In this document: positions 34,009-45,739 of the stretch, in pieces
Numbering within the stretch: position 1 is the stretch's first letter
Layout of the letters: every line of letters starts with the position of its first letter
NCBI RefSeq assembly: GCF_038066715.1
Contig: NZ_JBBUKT010000001.1
Coordinates: forward strand, 372,001 to 436,000
Length of the DNA stretch: 64,000 nucleotides
Direction of reading: 5' to 3'
Source: Luteolibacter sp. Y139
Lineage (GTDB): Bacteria; Verrucomicrobiota; Verrucomicrobiia; Verrucomicrobiales; Akkermansiaceae
Made by a program: the position numbers and the translations under genes
Notes under the pieces: model-generated
What the model was told of the DNA's origin: nothing
The model's database searches: none
The model's input: only the letters and a program-made list of their open reading frames with translations

Positions 34009-35595
34009 TTAGTTCGGCTTCAGCGATTCCAGCTTCTTCAGCCGTTCAAAGGCCGCTTCCTTCTGCAGCATGCCGTAGTTGATCCCTCCGGCATTGAGCG
34101 AGGATCCGGTTTGGTACGGATACTGGTCGAAGTCCTCGAAGAACTTCTTGATCTCCGCTTGGACAGGCACGATCAGCCACATGTTGCGGGCCAGGAAGTC
34201 GATCGCACCGCCTCCATCCTCAAGCCCCTTCTCATACGGGTCCATCCGGAGGTTCGCAATGAGCGACCATGCAGGAGTTTCCCGAACCCCCGTGGCGATG
34301 TTGCCATGCGCGACAGCGAAGCTCAGCTTCCAGTCGTTCCAGCGCAGTGCGTTCAGATTGCCCCCTTGGTCGAAGTAGAAGATCTGCTCGCGCGGCCCCT
34401 TCTGCTCCTTGCCCTCGAAGTAGGGCATGAAGTTGTAGCCATCCAGGTGCACCTTGAACTGCTTGCCGTGAAGAGTGGTTCCCTTGGCGAGCTGTGCTTT
34501 GATATCCGGATTGCCGGCGGCGGCGAGCAGCGTCGGGAACCAGTCCATGTTGGAAATGATGTCGTTGTAGACCGTGCCGGGCTTCACAACGCCGGGCCAG
34601 CGGACCATCATCGGAATGCGGAAGCCTCCTTCCCACGTCGTTCCCTTTTCACCATGGAACATCGTCATCGCGCCATCCGGCCACAGCGCGAGCTCCGCAC
34701 CGTTGTCCGTCGAGTAGATGACGATCGTGTTCTCGGTGATCTTCAGCTCGTCGAGCAGGTCGAGCAGTTGCCCCACATGGCCGTCATGCTCCACCATGCC
34801 ATCGGCGTGGATGCCCTTCCCCGTCTTGCCCAGCGACTCCTTCTTGAGGTGGGTGAAGACGTGCATCCGTGTCGAGTTGAACCAGCAGAAGAACGGCTTC
34901 TCCGCCTTCACCTGCCGCTGGATGAAATCCTTCGCTCCGCCTAGGAACTCCTCATCCACCGTTGGCATGCGACTGGTAGACAGCGGTCCTGTGTCCTCCA
35001 CCTTGCCATCCGCCGTGGCCTTGATCACACCGCGCGGCCCGAACTTCTTTTTGAACTCGGCATCCTTCGGATAGAAGTATCCTTCCGGCTCTTCCTCCGC
35101 ATTGAGGTGATAGAGGTTGCCGAAGAATTCATCGAAGCCGTGCTTGGTCGGCAGGTGCTCGTCACGGTCACCCAGGTGGTTCTTCCCGAATTGGCCGGTC
35201 GCATAGCCCTGCTGCTTCATCGCATCGGCAATCGTCGGCATCCAGTCCGTGATCCCGTGCGGATCACCCGGCATCCCGATCGTCAGCAGCCCCGTGCGGA
35301 ATGGCTCCTGCCCGAGAATGAAACACGCCCGGCCCGCCGTGCAGCTCTGCTGCCCATACGAGTCCGTGAAAAGCGCACCTTCCTTCGCGATGCGGTCGAT
35401 GTTCGGCGTCCGGTAGCCCATCAACCCCTGCGTGTAGGCGCTGATCTGCGGGATACCGATGTCATCACCCCAGATCACGAGGATGTTGGGCTTCTTCTGT
35501 TGTGCCTGGGCCGCGGTGGCGAACCCGAGCAAGGTCACCGCCACGACGGCGGCCGTGCGCTGGAACCAGCGCTGCATGGTGTCTATCGTTTTCAT
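34009..35595 (-). CDS. Secreted arylsulfatase with C-T-A-G-R motif, copy 2
   Basis: This is a 528-residue protein. The signal peptide (VVAVTLLGFATAAQAQ) precedes PNILVIWGDDIGIPQ. The catalytic position is Cys85 in GQQSCTAGRACFILG, then EPFRTGL. Later metal ligands lie in YSTDNGAELALWPDG. The C-terminus has EIKKFFEDFDQYPYQTGS, a motif shared in altered form by the paralogues (TYKEFPPRQRPAS; TMVDYPPSQTPGS) that marks this subfamily. It is a tandem paralogue of the enzymes at 30205 and 36697. The gap to the HAD gene is 60 bases. Confidence 0.9.
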   Translation of the reverse strand: MKTIDTMQRWFQRTAAVVAVTLLGFATAAQAQQKKPNILVIWGDDIGIPQISAYTQGLMGYRTPNIDRIAKEGALFTDSYGQQSCTAGRACFILGQEPFRTGLLTIGMPGDPHGITDWMPTIADAMKQQGYATGQFGKNHLGDRDEHLPTKHGFDEFFGNLYHLNAEEEPEGYFYPKDAEFKKKFGPRGVIKATADGKVEDTGPLSTSRMPTVDEEFLGGAKDFIQRQVKAEKPFFCWFNSTRMHVFTHLKKESLGKTGKGIHADGMVEHDGHVGQLLDLLDELKITENTIVIYSTDNGAELALWPDGAMTMFHGEKGTTWEGGFRIPMMVRWPGVVKPGTVYNDIISNMDWFPTLLAAAGNPDIKAQLAKGTTLHGKQFKVHLDGYNFMPYFEGKEQKGPREQIFYFDQGGNLNALRWNDWKLSFAVAHGNIATGVRETPAWSLIANLRMDPYEKGLEDGGGAIDFLARNMWLIVPVQAEIKKFFEDFDQYPYQTGSSLNAGGINYGMLQKEAAFERLKKLESLKPN

Positions 35596-35655
35596 GGGTG
35601 GGGATTGTCTTCGATTCGTTTGGGAGGAGTCAGTCGGTCTAAATAGGGGTCAGGG

Positions 35656-36630
35656 TCACTTGTCCGGCGGAAAGACCACCTTCCAGTCGCTCTTCATGTC
35701 CACGACCAGCCACCCTCGCTTCGGCGCCTCATCGAGCGCCTTGTCCAGCTTGCCGAAGTGCGACTCACGGTCGTACGCGAACTCACGCTCGGCATCGGTG
35801 TGATGAATGATCAACCCGAGGCGCGGGCCGCTGCCGGACGTGGTCCACTCCAGCATCTGGAAATCTCCGTCCGAGTTGCCTGCTGCAAAGACCGGACGTC
35901 GGCCGATATGCCGCTCGATGCCAACCGGCTTGCCTTCCTTGTCGTCGTTCAGGTTCAGCTCCGGCAGCTTCACCAGCACCGGTTTCCCGTCCCGCACTTC
36001 GTATTTCAGCTGGATGCTACTGCCGATGACTTGCTCGGGCGGGATTCCATACACCTTCTCCGTCCACGGCCGCATGAACTCGATCCCACCTCCGGAAACG
36101 ATGAAGGTCTTGTAACCATTCTCCCGCAGATAGCCGAGCAGCTCCACCATCGGCTGGAACGCCATGTCGGTAAGCAGCTTGCCCGTCTTCGGATTCTTTG
36201 CCGTGGCAATCCAGTCGGTGACGGTCTTCGCGAACTCCTCCGTCGTCATTCCCGTATGCGTGGCGGCGAGCAATTGCATCAGCCCCTTCTCGCCGCTGGC
36301 CATCACGCCCTTGATGTCGCCCTTGAGCAGGGAGGCGAACGGCTCCTTCTCCTTCCACTCCGGATGTTCCGGAGCAAGCGCCTTTACCCGGTCGATCAGG
36401 AAGAAGACCTGGAAATACATCGGCTGCTCGCTCCACAGCGTGCCGTCGTTGTCGAAGACAGCGATGCGCTCTGGCTTGGACACGAAGTCAGGTGAGCCTT
36501 CCTTGGTCGTCTTCTCGACGAAGGCAACGATCGCCTTCCTGTTCGCAGTGTCGTTCCAGGAAGGCAGCGGTTCCGCAGCGCGCGCCGTCAGGAGCAGTGC
36601 CGGTAGGATGAGAGTCGCGATGATCTTCAT
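35656..36630 (-). CDS. Secreted HAD-superfamily phosphatase
   Basis: From the ATG at 36628-36630 this gives 324 residues with a signal peptide (ATLILPALLLTARAAEP). HAD motif I is FDNDGTLW with Asp60 as nucleophile and Asp62 as general acid. Motif II is FIVSGGGIEFM and motif IV is AAGNSDGDFQML. The pattern with a long helical cap (EQPMYFQVFFLIDRV) resembles phosphoserine phosphatase-like or acid phosphatases, but this one is exported. Its place between two C-T-A-G-R sulfatases suggests action on a substrate that carries both phosphate and sulfate, or on a sulfatase product. That link is inference. Confidence 0.85.
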   Translation of the reverse strand: MKIIATLILPALLLTARAAEPLPSWNDTANRKAIVAFVEKTTKEGSPDFVSKPERIAVFDNDGTLWSEQPMYFQVFFLIDRVKALAPEHPEWKEKEPFASLLKGDIKGVMASGEKGLMQLLAATHTGMTTEEFAKTVTDWIATAKNPKTGKLLTDMAFQPMVELLGYLRENGYKTFIVSGGGIEFMRPWTEKVYGIPPEQVIGSSIQLKYEVRDGKPVLVKLPELNLNDDKEGKPVGIERHIGRRPVFAAGNSDGDFQMLEWTTSGSGPRLGLIIHHTDAEREFAYDRESHFGKLDKALDEAPKRGWLVVDMKSDWKVVFPPDK

Positions 36631-36696
36631 AGCCGGAAAAGAGTGTGGGCGGAGCACCTCGACAGAGGTGCTCCGCATTTGGATGAATTCGGGCGA

Positions 36697-38253
36697 TCAC
36701 TTCCCACCCGCCGCTGCCTCGATCTGCTTCTGGACCTTCGCCAGATTGAATGAACCGGGCGTCTGGCTCGGCGGGTAGTCCACCATTGTTTTCAAGAACT
36801 CACCGGCATACTGCTGGATCGGTATCAGGAGGTAAACGTGATCCAGAAACCAGTCGTTGTAGGTGTTCGCGCTATGCTGGGCTTTCTCAAACGGATCCCG
36901 CTCCAGGTTGAAGAGCAGTGGCACGCGCAGCTCGACGAAAGGCTCGCGCCAGACCTCGAAGGCCATCCCGCGGTTTTCGAGGAAGACTGCCTTCCAAGCG
37001 TCGTAGCGGATCGCGACAATCTGGCCGTCGTCGTTCACATACATGAACTCGTGGCGCGGATCCTTGTCGGTCTTGCCGGTGATGTAGTCGGTGATGTTGT
37101 AGCCATCGATGTAGTTCTTATAATGACGGCCATTCAGGTCCACGCCCGCCTTGAGCTTCTCCTTGATATCCGGCGCACCCGCGATGGCTGCGAAAGTCGG
37201 CAACCAATCTTCGTGTGAGACGACGCCGTTGAGCACGGTCCCGGCGGGGATGTGGCCGGGCCAGCGCACGAAGCACGGCACGCGATAGGCGCCTTCCCAG
37301 TTTGAATTCTTCTCGCTGCGGAAGGGCACCATGCCTCCATCCGGCCAGGTATTGAAGTGCGGAGCATTGTCCGTCGAATACACCACGATGGTGTTGTCCG
37401 TGAGCTTGTTGTCATCGAGGAACTTGAGGATGTCGCCGACCATCGCATCGTGCTCGATCATGCCATCGGTGTATTCGTCATTGCCCTTGTGCCGATGCTC
37501 GGGACGGACATGGGTGCGGAAGTGCATCCGCGTCGTGTTATACCAGACGAAGAACGGCTTTTCGGCCTTGGTTTGGCGCTGGATGAAGTCCTTGGCTGCG
37601 GCGAGGGTTTCGTCGTCCACGGTTTCCATGCGCTTCTTGGTCAGCGGGCCCGTGTCCTCGACCCTGCCGTCGGCATACGAATGGATCACGCCGCGGGGGG
37701 CATACTTCTGTTTGAAGGTCTTCCCATCCGCCATCACCATGTCGGCGGGATAGTCCTCGTTCTCCGGCTCCTCCTCGGCATTGAGGTGATAAAGGTTCCC
37801 CATGAACTCATCGAAGCCGTGCTGCGTCGGCAGATGCTCATCGCGGTCGCCCTGGTGATTCTTCCCGAACTGGCCGGTGGCATACCCCTGCGATTTCAGC
37901 ACGGTGGCCATCGTCACGTCGGTCTTCTGCCAGCCTTCCTTGGCACCGGGCATGCCGACCTTGGTCATACCGGTTCGCACCGGCACGTTGCCGCCGATGA
38001 AGGCCGCACGCCCCGCGGTGCAACTTTGCTGACCGTAGTAGTCGGTGAAGGCGACGCCTTCCCGGGCGATGCGGTCGATATTAGGCGTCTTGTAGCCCAT
38101 CATGCCGCGGCTCCAGAAGCTGGTGTTCCAGGTTCCGATGTCGTCACCCCAGATCACCAGGATGTTCGGCTTCTTTTCTTGGGCGGATAGCGCCGACGCC
38201 AAGGCGACGGTCGCAACGAGGAGACAACTCCTCAGGTTCATTAGTGGTTTCAT
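36697..38253 (-). CDS. Secreted arylsulfatase with C-T-A-G-R motif, copy 3
   Basis: This is a 518-residue protein. The signal peptide (LLVATVALASALSAQ) precedes PNILVIWGDDIGTWN. The catalytic position is Cys78 in GQQSCTAGRAAFIGG, and later ligands are in YSTDNAPHFNTWPDG, where Ala replaces the Gly usually next to Asn. It is closest in form to the enzymes at 30205 and 34009. The gap to the HAD gene is 66 bases and to the larger sulfatase at 38326 it is 72 bases, all on the same strand. Confidence 0.9.
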   Translation of the reverse strand: MKPLMNLRSCLLVATVALASALSAQEKKPNILVIWGDDIGTWNTSFWSRGMMGYKTPNIDRIAREGVAFTDYYGQQSCTAGRAAFIGGNVPVRTGMTKVGMPGAKEGWQKTDVTMATVLKSQGYATGQFGKNHQGDRDEHLPTQHGFDEFMGNLYHLNAEEEPENEDYPADMVMADGKTFKQKYAPRGVIHSYADGRVEDTGPLTKKRMETVDDETLAAAKDFIQRQTKAEKPFFVWYNTTRMHFRTHVRPEHRHKGNDEYTDGMIEHDAMVGDILKFLDDNKLTDNTIVVYSTDNAPHFNTWPDGGMVPFRSEKNSNWEGAYRVPCFVRWPGHIPAGTVLNGVVSHEDWLPTFAAIAGAPDIKEKLKAGVDLNGRHYKNYIDGYNITDYITGKTDKDPRHEFMYVNDDGQIVAIRYDAWKAVFLENRGMAFEVWREPFVELRVPLLFNLERDPFEKAQHSANTYNDWFLDHVYLLIPIQQYAGEFLKTMVDYPPSQTPGSFNLAKVQKQIEAAAGGK

Positions 38254-38325
38254 GGTGTTTTGGGGTGGGATTGTATCGGTGTAAGGAAAAATCTTGTCAG
38301 TCCTTCCGAGTTGGCTTGGACCAAG

Positions 38326-40683
<2,358 letters not shown>

Positions 40684-40748
40684 GGTGAGACGAATTTGAG
40701 ATTTCATCGAAGTACCTTGGGGTGCTTCCAATTTTAGGGTTTCTGGAT

Positions 40749-41525
40749 TCATCCCTTCGGGAACAGGAAGGTGACACCGAAGCGCAGGCCCCACTCGGGA
40801 CCGCTATTCGGCTTCTCGAAGTAGTAGCGGGCGCCCGCGAACAACTGGATCGGTTGGTCGCCGATCTTCAGGAGCTGGCTGACGACGAAGTTCACCGGCA
40901 CCGTCCACTGCTCTCGCTGCCAGTCGTAGCTGGTCTCGGAATTGAGCGTGAAGGTGGTCGCCTGCGGCGTGGTGTACGCCACGAAGGGCTGGATGAAGGT
41001 GGAGTTCACGCCCGCGCGGTCACTGTCTCCCGCGACGTCCCACAGGTGATTGGCGAGTGCGCCGAAGGTCCAGTGACCTTGTTGCTTGAGAACCACCGCG
41101 GTCGGTCCGAGGCACCACTTGTCCGTGCCAAGCGAGTCATCGGTGGCGGTCGGGAAGAGAAAGGCAGGGCCGATGCCCCAGATCGGATCGGACTCCTTCG
41201 GTGAGAAGAAGAAGCTCTGGGTGATATCGCCGAGGCCGAACTCATTGGTCGCCCCGCCGAGGGCGATTCCCTGCTGGTCGATCACCGGCAGGATGGTGCG
41301 CGAGATCACATTCCAATCGGCATTCAGCTCGAAAGGAATCACCGGTTGGATATTGGTGGTCCACTTGGTGCCATCACCGGGACCGACGCCGAAGTCGAGG
41401 TTGCCCTGGATCGGAACGGAGATGAGATCGGAAACGGGATTGGACAGCTTCTTCGCGAGATCCGCATCATTCGCGGATGCCAAGCCGGAGAGGACGAACA
41501 GAAAGAAAGCGGATGAAATTTTCAT
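40749..41525 (-). CDS. Outer-membrane barrel, transporter-like, copy 1
   Basis: This is a 258-residue protein with a signal peptide ([17 protein letters not shown]). The sequence consists of beta-strands with aromatic ends and ends [36 protein letters not shown] and [21 protein letters not shown] match the MetA/phenol-pathway-like outer-membrane family often annotated as transporter. It is followed by the sulfatase at 38326 and preceded by a second barrel. It may import or export the sulfated substrate or product. Confidence 0.77.
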   Translation of the reverse strand: MKISSAFFLFVLSGLASANDADLAKKLSNPVSDLISVPIQGNLDFGVGPGDGTKWTTNIQPVIPFELNADWNVISRTILPVIDQQGIALGGATNEFGLGDITQSFFFSPKESDPIWGIGPAFLFPTATDDSLGTDKWCLGPTAVVLKQQGHWTFGALANHLWDVAGDSDRAGVNSTFIQPFVAYTTPQATTFTLNSETSYDWQREQWTVPVNFVVSQLLKIGDQPIQLFAGARYYFEKPNSGPEWGLRFGVTFLFPKG

Positions 41526-41537
41526 GATGAGGCAGGG

Positions 41538-42482
41538 TCAGAACTTGTAGCCGGCGGAGAGCGAGAAGACGTCGCCGTCGAACCGCTTCTCGACCTCGAA
41601 CTCGTGGATCCAGCGGGCACTCAGATCGAGCTGGCTATCGCCGAATTTCTTCGTGTAGGTGAGGATCGGGCCGATGCCGAAAGCCCGGCCGCTGAAACCA
41701 TTGAGCGTGTCCGCGGTCTTGCCGTCGTCATCGGTGAACTGGTCAATCCAACTACCGACAAGACCGATCCCCATGCCATTCGGGAAGCGCTGGATCACCG
41801 TGGCTTCCAGATCGGAAACGATTCCATTCTGGTAGTCGGTGTCGTGGTTCTCGGTGTAGAACTGAACACCCCACACAGCGCTGAATTCCAGCCCGCGCTC
41901 CATCCACAACTTCGTGTAGGAGATGCTCGGGATAAAGGTCCAGTTGTTCAGGCTGAGGTTCGCGAGATCCGAGGAATCGTAGTCACCGGTCGGCGCCCAG
42001 ATGGTAAGCCCGAAGCCAAGATGCGAGGTCTTGCTGATGTGGTAGCTCGCCTGGATCGGAACAAAGGCGATATCAAACAAACCAAACTCGTCCTCACTGC
42101 GCGTGCCCACCCTTGGCCCGACGCTGACATTCGCCTCGATGTCCACGTAGGCCAGCGGCAGGGCCAAGGCCGAGGCAAAGTTCCAGCAATCGCTGTGCGT
42201 GTCCCAGATGTAGGTCAGCGTGAGATTGGTGAAGGAAATGTCCGTATCCAGATTCAGCGCGAGGTTCGCGCCGATGGGCGTGGGGCGATTTCCGCCGATG
42301 TCCGCAGTATAGTAGATCTCCCCGACGGAAAAGATGAAACCGGGCGCCGGCGGCACCACCCCGGCGAAGGGATTGATGGCCGTTCCGGACACGGGGCGGC
42401 CAATCCCACCTTCCACGGCATGGGCTTGGGAAGCGCAAGCGACCGTGAGCGCCAGCGCGGATAACAAGTGTTTCCTTTTCAT
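41538..42482 (-). CDS. Outer-membrane barrel, MetA/SphA-like, copy 2
   Basis: I chose the ATG at 42480-42482 (314 residues) because it starts a good signal peptide (KHLLSALALTVACASQAHA). An ATG at 42504-42506 overlaps the upstream stop as ATGA and could also be used. The mature protein is strand-rich, with VGEIYYTADIGGNRPTPIGANL, HLGFGLTIWAPTGDYD and a C-terminal VFSLSAGYKF, fitting the phenol-degradation MetA-like family (PF13557). Together with copy 1 it forms a porin pair in the sulfatase block. Confidence 0.8.
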   Translation of the reverse strand: MKRKHLLSALALTVACASQAHAVEGGIGRPVSGTAINPFAGVVPPAPGFIFSVGEIYYTADIGGNRPTPIGANLALNLDTDISFTNLTLTYIWDTHSDCWNFASALALPLAYVDIEANVSVGPRVGTRSEDEFGLFDIAFVPIQASYHISKTSHLGFGLTIWAPTGDYDSSDLANLSLNNWTFIPSISYTKLWMERGLEFSAVWGVQFYTENHDTDYQNGIVSDLEATVIQRFPNGMGIGLVGSWIDQFTDDDGKTADTLNGFSGRAFGIGPILTYTKKFGDSQLDLSARWIHEFEVEKRFDGDVFSLSAGYKF

Positions 42483-42502
42483 AATACGTCTTGGAATTGA
42501 GT

Positions 42503-42925
42503 TCATCGGCGGTGCACCACCACCGGCCGGTAGCCGATGTAGGGCCCATAGGCGCCGTACCAGCCATAGGCCGCCTCCTGGTTCATCTCGGCCGCCATCC
42601 GGTAGTCATTCGCGATCCGCTGCTGCGTCGCGAGCTGTTGGTAATGCTGGTAGGCCGCCTCATTGCCCACATAGGCGAGCCCCTTCTTCTCGTCCTTGTA
42701 GGCGTAAATGACTTGCCCCTTGTAGCTCGCCCGATGGAGCTGGTACGCGGGCAGTTGATTGTAGAGTTCCTGCTGCTTCGCATTCTCCGGCGTGCGGCTC
42801 ACGAACCCCGCAGCCGAAAGCAACGGCTCCGCGCTGGAGGAGCCCATGCTCGCGCATGAGGCGATCGCAAAGACGCCCACCATCAGAGCAAGCGAACCAA
42901 GGATACGATGGACTAGCTGTTTCAT
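42503..42925 (-). CDS. Small lipoprotein of unknown function
   Basis: From the ATG at 42923-42925 this gives 140 residues. The signal peptide ends in the lipobox VFAIASCAS (Cys about residue 24). The remainder is Gln/Tyr/Ala-rich (AYQHYQQLATQQRIANDYR) and ends in a Tyr/Gly-rich strand (YGWYGAYGPYIGYRPVVV) with a basic terminus. I do not recognise the family. Its end resembles the Tyr/Gly-rich region in the large protein encoded just upstream, so the two may interact. It overlaps, as ATGA, the alternative start of the barrel gene at 41538. Confidence 0.7.
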   Translation of the reverse strand: MKQLVHRILGSLALMVGVFAIASCASMGSSSAEPLLSAAGFVSRTPENAKQQELYNQLPAYQLHRASYKGQVIYAYKDEKKGLAYVGNEAAYQHYQQLATQQRIANDYRMAAEMNQEAAYGWYGAYGPYIGYRPVVVHRR

Positions 42926-42959
42926 GAGATGAATGGATCGGGATTTTTCACGGAACGAC

Positions 42960-43110
42960 TCAGCGCCGGTGGAACCCGCCACCGCCACGGGAGAAGCCAC
43001 CACCACCGCCGCCACGGGAGAACCCGCCGCCGCCCCCACCTTGGAAGCCTCCGCCTCCTCCACGCTGGAACAACCCACCGCCACCGCTTGAGCGCTGGAA
43101 CTGCTGCTGG
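42960..43110 (-). repeat. Gly-rich coding repeat (GGGGF, with Arg/Ser) at the protein C-terminus
   Basis: The last roughly 50 codons of the large gene repeat GGGGGF-type units with interspersed Arg and Ser and end in an HRR tripeptide. This makes the DNA here a low-complexity run. Such Gly/Arg-rich tails occur in RNA-binding and in surface adhesion proteins. Confidence 0.8.
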
Positions 43111-45698
43111 CGCTCCCGCTGATCACCGAGATCACGCGTGTTAGCCTCACGATTCAGCCGCTGCTGCACCTCGCCCGGATCCGTCACATGGCGCTGCGGC
43201 AAGTCCTGCCGTTGGATGCCACCACCATCAGCACCAGGACGTGGTTGCGGGTGGAATTGCTCGCCACCGCCACCTTCACCCGGACGGGTCGGCGGTTGGA
43301 ATTGCTGACCACCACCACCTGCACCCGGACGCGTCCCCGGCTGGAACTGTTGCCCGCCACCATCCGCTCCCGGCCGATTTCCTCCCGGCGGATAGCCGGG
43401 GAAATTGTGCTTGGTCTGCCCCGTGATGAAGCCATTGCGACCGCTATCCGGAACGTGCCGCGTTTCACCGGGAATGAACCCATCGGGATGCGGCTGTGGT
43501 CCTGGACCCGGTCCAGGCTTCGGATCAGGTCGTGGCCCGGGGCCTGGTCCCGGGCCGGGAGTAGGATCCGGCCTCGGACCAGGCTTCGGCCCCGGATTGA
43601 AGCCATCCGCCTTGTGCCCCACTGGCTCCCACCCGCCATTGCTCCACTTGCTCCAGTCCCCTCCGTCCTTGCGATACACGTTGCCATCGTGACCCGCATA
43701 GAAGTCACCGTTGTGAACAGCCATGCCGCCATGCCCTTCATCGCTCCAGTGAAAGGTGCCCGCACCATTTGATCCACGCCACGCCGCGGCGCCACCATCT
43801 GGCCCGGCGATATGCGCGCTCTGCACCCAATGATCCCCACGACGCGCCACCGAAGTCCCCCACTGCGCATAGCCATTGTTCCCCTGCCGCGTCGCCCAGC
43901 CCGTTCCCGTGCGAGGATTGTAGGCACCTGCAACCGTCCGCCCACCATAAGGCCCTTCCACATGAGCGGCGCGACCATAGCGCCCCGTCGCCGGATTGTA
44001 CCAAGCCGCACGCCCCGCCGAAGCATACGGCCCATAAACCCTCTCGCCCACCGCATAACCACCCGTCCAGCGATTGTAAGCCGCCGCACACCCATAGCTG
44101 TAGTGATACGGATAGTAGGCCGGGTAGTGCCCCCACCATCCCACATACGGCGGATAATAATAGCCCGTCCCCCACACCAGACAGTCCCCCAGCGCCAGAC
44201 CCGCCACAAACGCTCCGAAGTAACCCGCCGTGTAGCTGCACGTCACCTCGCCGTCATCGCCATCCTCGTCTTCGACATTCACATACGTCACCCGGTAGAC
44301 CGGCGACGAAGGCGGAATCGAATAGATCGCTTCCGGCACATCCTTGCAGACCTTCCACGGCCCGTTCGGCGCGGTGGAAACAAACCACACCGCATCCTGG
44401 CAGAGGTAATACTTGCCCTCACACTGGACCACGTCCGCCGGCGTATTGGTCGCATACGTCATCTGTGTGTTCTCGATCGGCTTGAATGTCGGCTCCCCAT
44501 TGTAGCTCACCGCCGCCTTCGCCTCCGCCTGCTTGATATTGACCACCGCCTCCGTCGGCACGCTGGCAAGCAACACCGCATCCTCCGCCTCGTCCGTCCC
44601 GGGCACCGATGCCAATACATCCCCTTCCGGACCATCCTCGGGGATCTGCTTGAAGTCCTCCGGCAAATCATTGCCAGCATAGGCCCACTCGCCTCCCAGC
44701 TTCGCCGTCTTGAACCACCGGCCGCTGACCAGGAAATAGATCGTTCCATCTGCGGCTTGGAAAACGTCGCTCTCCGTATTGTTCGCGAAGGACAGCGTCG
44801 TTCCCTCGACCTTCTCCCACACCGGATCCCCGCTGAAGGTGATCAGCTCCGCAGGCTTGTCGGAATACTTCACCTTCGGGATCACCATCCCCTTCCGTGG
44901 AGTCCACGGCAGCGCCTGCTTCACGTGCTGCCACGTCTCGTCATCCGGCAGTTGCTCAATCGACAATGGCAGCGACGTCGCCATCTCCCATGGCCCCGCA
45001 ATGTCCTTCGCCGTCATCCAGACGTCTCCACTAAGGAGATAGTAGTTCCCGACCGGTTCATCGAAGAGGATATCCCAGTTCGTATTGACCACGAACTTCA
45101 GCTCCGACTTGTCAATCGGCGCCAGCACGGGCTTGCCCTCCACCATCAGCAGCATCGCCGGCTCCGTGGAAATGAAGATTGGCGGCGGCTCCATCTTCAC
45201 GTCGGCGGTATGGGCCGCACCCTTGGCCAGCTTCACCCCCGCCAGCATGTGATCCAGCGATGCCGTCACCGGTGTGGACGGAAAGCTCTGCTTCAGCAGC
45301 GCCTCCAGCCGTGTCGCATCCTCCGGCTTCTCGGTCTGGAAGCGCGCATCTTCGATCTTGATGTTACGGATGACCACCGTGCGGGTCTCCGGATCGGATG
45401 TGGTTTCACCGGTGACTTCGGCAACCCCGAGCTGCGGAGCTTCACCGGGTGGAGTCAGAGCCACCGCGAAGCGGGCGTGCAGCACGCGGTAGCCCGTCCA
45501 TTCATCGATCTGCGGCTGGTAGCAGGTGATCTTGACCTTGCCGGAAACAATGTCGCGCGGCCAACTCTGATCCGCTGGCGGAATGGGCGGGGCCGAGGTG
45601 GTCGGTTCAATGCCTCGGACCAGACCGGGCAAAGCCATCGCCAGCACTCCCAGACAAGGAAGCAAGCGACTCTTGCAGGAGAAGGAGTTAATTTTCAT
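42960..45698 (-). CDS. Large secreted repeat protein with Pro/Gly- and Gly/Arg-rich C-terminus
   Basis: From the ATG at 45696-45698 this gives 912 residues with a signal peptide (LLPCLGVLAMALPGLVRG). Residues about 20-480 contain three related segments with the pattern Y-x-L or Y-F-L, then W-x-x-A or W-F, G-x-W, L-P and I-P, seen as GNYYLLSGDVWMTAKDIAGPW, TIYFLVSGRWFKTAKLGGEW and KYYLCQDAVWFVSTAPNGPW. A Tyr/Gly-rich part (about 560-700) contains YGPYASAGRAAWYNPATGRY-type repeats. Then come Pro-Gly repeats, four RPGxGGGG-QFQP units and a Gly-Phe/Arg tail. It looks like a surface or periplasmic scaffold; the name autotransporter is not supported because no translocator barrel is present. Confidence 0.75.
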   Translation of the reverse strand: MKINSFSCKSRLLPCLGVLAMALPGLVRGIEPTTSAPPIPPADQSWPRDIVSGKVKITCYQPQIDEWTGYRVLHARFAVALTPPGEAPQLGVAEVTGETTSDPETRTVVIRNIKIEDARFQTEKPEDATRLEALLKQSFPSTPVTASLDHMLAGVKLAKGAAHTADVKMEPPPIFISTEPAMLLMVEGKPVLAPIDKSELKFVVNTNWDILFDEPVGNYYLLSGDVWMTAKDIAGPWEMATSLPLSIEQLPDDETWQHVKQALPWTPRKGMVIPKVKYSDKPAELITFSGDPVWEKVEGTTLSFANNTESDVFQAADGTIYFLVSGRWFKTAKLGGEWAYAGNDLPEDFKQIPEDGPEGDVLASVPGTDEAEDAVLLASVPTEAVVNIKQAEAKAAVSYNGEPTFKPIENTQMTYATNTPADVVQCEGKYYLCQDAVWFVSTAPNGPWKVCKDVPEAIYSIPPSSPVYRVTYVNVEDEDGDDGEVTCSYTAGYFGAFVAGLALGDCLVWGTGYYYPPYVGWWGHYPAYYPYHYSYGCAAAYNRWTGGYAVGERVYGPYASAGRAAWYNPATGRYGRAAHVEGPYGGRTVAGAYNPRTGTGWATRQGNNGYAQWGTSVARRGDHWVQSAHIAGPDGGAAAWRGSNGAGTFHWSDEGHGGMAVHNGDFYAGHDGNVYRKDGGDWSKWSNGGWEPVGHKADGFNPGPKPGPRPDPTPGPGPGPGPRPDPKPGPGPGPQPHPDGFIPGETRHVPDSGRNGFITGQTKHNFPGYPPGGNRPGADGGGQQFQPGTRPGAGGGGQQFQPPTRPGEGGGGEQFHPQPRPGADGGGIQRQDLPQRHVTDPGEVQQRLNREANTRDLGDQRERQQQFQRSSGGGGLFQRGGGGGFQGGGGGGFSRGGGGGGFSRGGGGFHRR
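43215..43620 (-). repeat. Coding repeats: four RPG-GGG-QFQP units and a Pro-Gly-Asp/Lys tract
   Basis: Two arrays lie here. One has four units of about 17 residues with RPG, three or four Gly and QFQP or QFHP (about 43215-43385). The other is a Pro-Gly tract with Lys/Arg/Asp every few residues (about 43495-43610). DNA repeats within both are imperfect but visibly related, so length variation between strains would be expected. Confidence 0.75.
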
Positions 45699-45739
45699 CG
45701 GTTCGGAACAAATTGTTAGAGTGGGTTCTTCGTTTGAAA

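Noticed and set aside
42960..43620. Repeats considered as CRISPR
   Set aside because: Units are in-frame codon repeats without constant spacers or direct repeats of 24-40 bases; no cas genes are present.
43184..44241. Other frames in the Gly/Pro-rich DNA
   Set aside because: The low-complexity DNA of the 912-residue protein opens several frames on both strands; only the frame with a signal peptide and motif-bearing N-terminus is credible.
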